Origin: Faecalibacterium sp.
Lineage (GTDB): Bacteria > Bacillota > Clostridia > Oscillospirales > Ruminococcaceae
NCBI GenBank assembly: GCA_017483235.1
Contig: JAFULE010000128.1
Span: forward strand, 1 to 13,252
Length of the DNA: 13,252 nucleotides
Direction: 5' to 3'
Position 1 is the first letter of the stretch, and each line of letters opens with the position of its first letter. Shown here one piece after another: positions 13,105-13,252 of the stretch. The translations under genes were made by a program, and so were the position numbers. The notes beneath the pieces were generated by a model that saw only the letters and a list, made by a program, of their open reading frames with translations, made no database searches and was not told where the DNA came from.

Positions 13105-13252
13105 ACCATCGTGGACGAACAGGGCAAAGAAGAAGTGATGCCCACCCCGACCCCGGTTCCCACTCCCGAGCCCACTCCCGAGCCGACTCCTGAGCCGACT
13201 CCCGAGCCCACTCCGGACCCGACTCCCGAGCCCACTCCGGAGCCCACTCCCG
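13102..13252 (+). pseudogene. In-frame continuation of the secreted protein after an ochre codon, cut by the window end
   Basis: After TAA (13102-13104) the same frame reads TIVDEQGKEEVMPTPTPVPT and then PEPT repeats to the last base without another stop. Secreted Gram-positive proteins often have exactly this design: a folded domain, then a proline-rich spacer, then a cell-wall anchor. No ribosome binding site precedes the internal GTG (13111) or ATG (13138), so separate translation is unlikely. The stop may be a nonsense mutation (CAA to TAA would be one step) or a base error. Confidence 0.6.
13159..13252 (+). repeat. 12-base tandem repeat encoding Pro-Thr-Pro-Glu units
   Basis: Nearly eight copies of a 12-base unit related to CCCACTCCCGAG run to the window end, each encoding P-T-P-E, with one P-T-P-D. 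Variation is mainly at third codon positions, which indicates selection on the peptide. The unit is a multiple of three, so copy-number change would alter spacer length and not the frame. Confidence 0.92.

Noticed and set aside
13159..13252. CRISPR-like repeat array
   Set aside because: The unit is 12 bases without spacers, and it is in frame, encoding P-T-P-E.
13159..13252. Phase-variable frameshifting repeat
   Set aside because: A 12-base unit keeps the reading frame whatever the copy number.

Overview
The window looks like the chromosome of a GC-rich endospore-lineage Firmicute, most likely a gut clostridium of the Oscillospirales (Faecalibacterium, Gemmiger or Subdoligranulum-like). The grounds are codon use, strong AAGGAGG ribosome binding sites, the yabP/yabQ/divIC/yabR block, and the relA-dtd-glyoxalase-like-hemZ gene order that is common in Firmicutes. 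The genus is inferred. All recognised genes lie on the plus strand. No rRNA, tRNA, insertion sequence, prophage or CRISPR array is visible.

Layout. (1) 1-5508 is a tight housekeeping run: relA/spoT (5' end outside the window, with an in-frame TAG at 859-861), dtd, a metallo-beta-lactamase-fold hydrolase, a HemZ-type radical SAM protein and a uridine kinase-like protein, joined by short gaps or overlaps. (2) 5509-6257 holds two tandem promoter candidates, a small zinc-ribbon protein and a terminator. (3) 6258-9315 is the sporulation/division neighbourhood known from Bacillus: mazG, hup, rqcP (yabO), yabP, yabQ, divIC and yabR, with a terminator after hup and a separate promoter for divIC. (4) 9400-11920 encodes a THUMP-type rRNA methyltransferase and a MATE efflux protein, closed by a strong terminator. 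(5) 11973-13252 is the accessory part: an AT-rich regulatory region with repeats, an unrecognised 142-aa protein, a class I cyclic-di-GMP (GEMM-I) riboswitch, and a secreted protein whose frame carries an in-frame TAA and then continues into a proline-rich (PTPE)n wall-spanning repeat cut by the window end.

The most interesting points are the amber codon replacing an essentially invariant glutamine of the (p)ppGpp synthetase motif, and the riboswitch-controlled surface locus with its unknown upstream partner and ochre interruption. Both stops could come from single C-to-T changes (CAG to TAG, CAA to TAA). Real pseudogenisation, strain-level nonsense alleles, DNA damage and sequence error therefore all have to be weighed. 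Genome-wide recoding is unlikely, because other genes in the window end sensibly at TAA and one ends at TAG.
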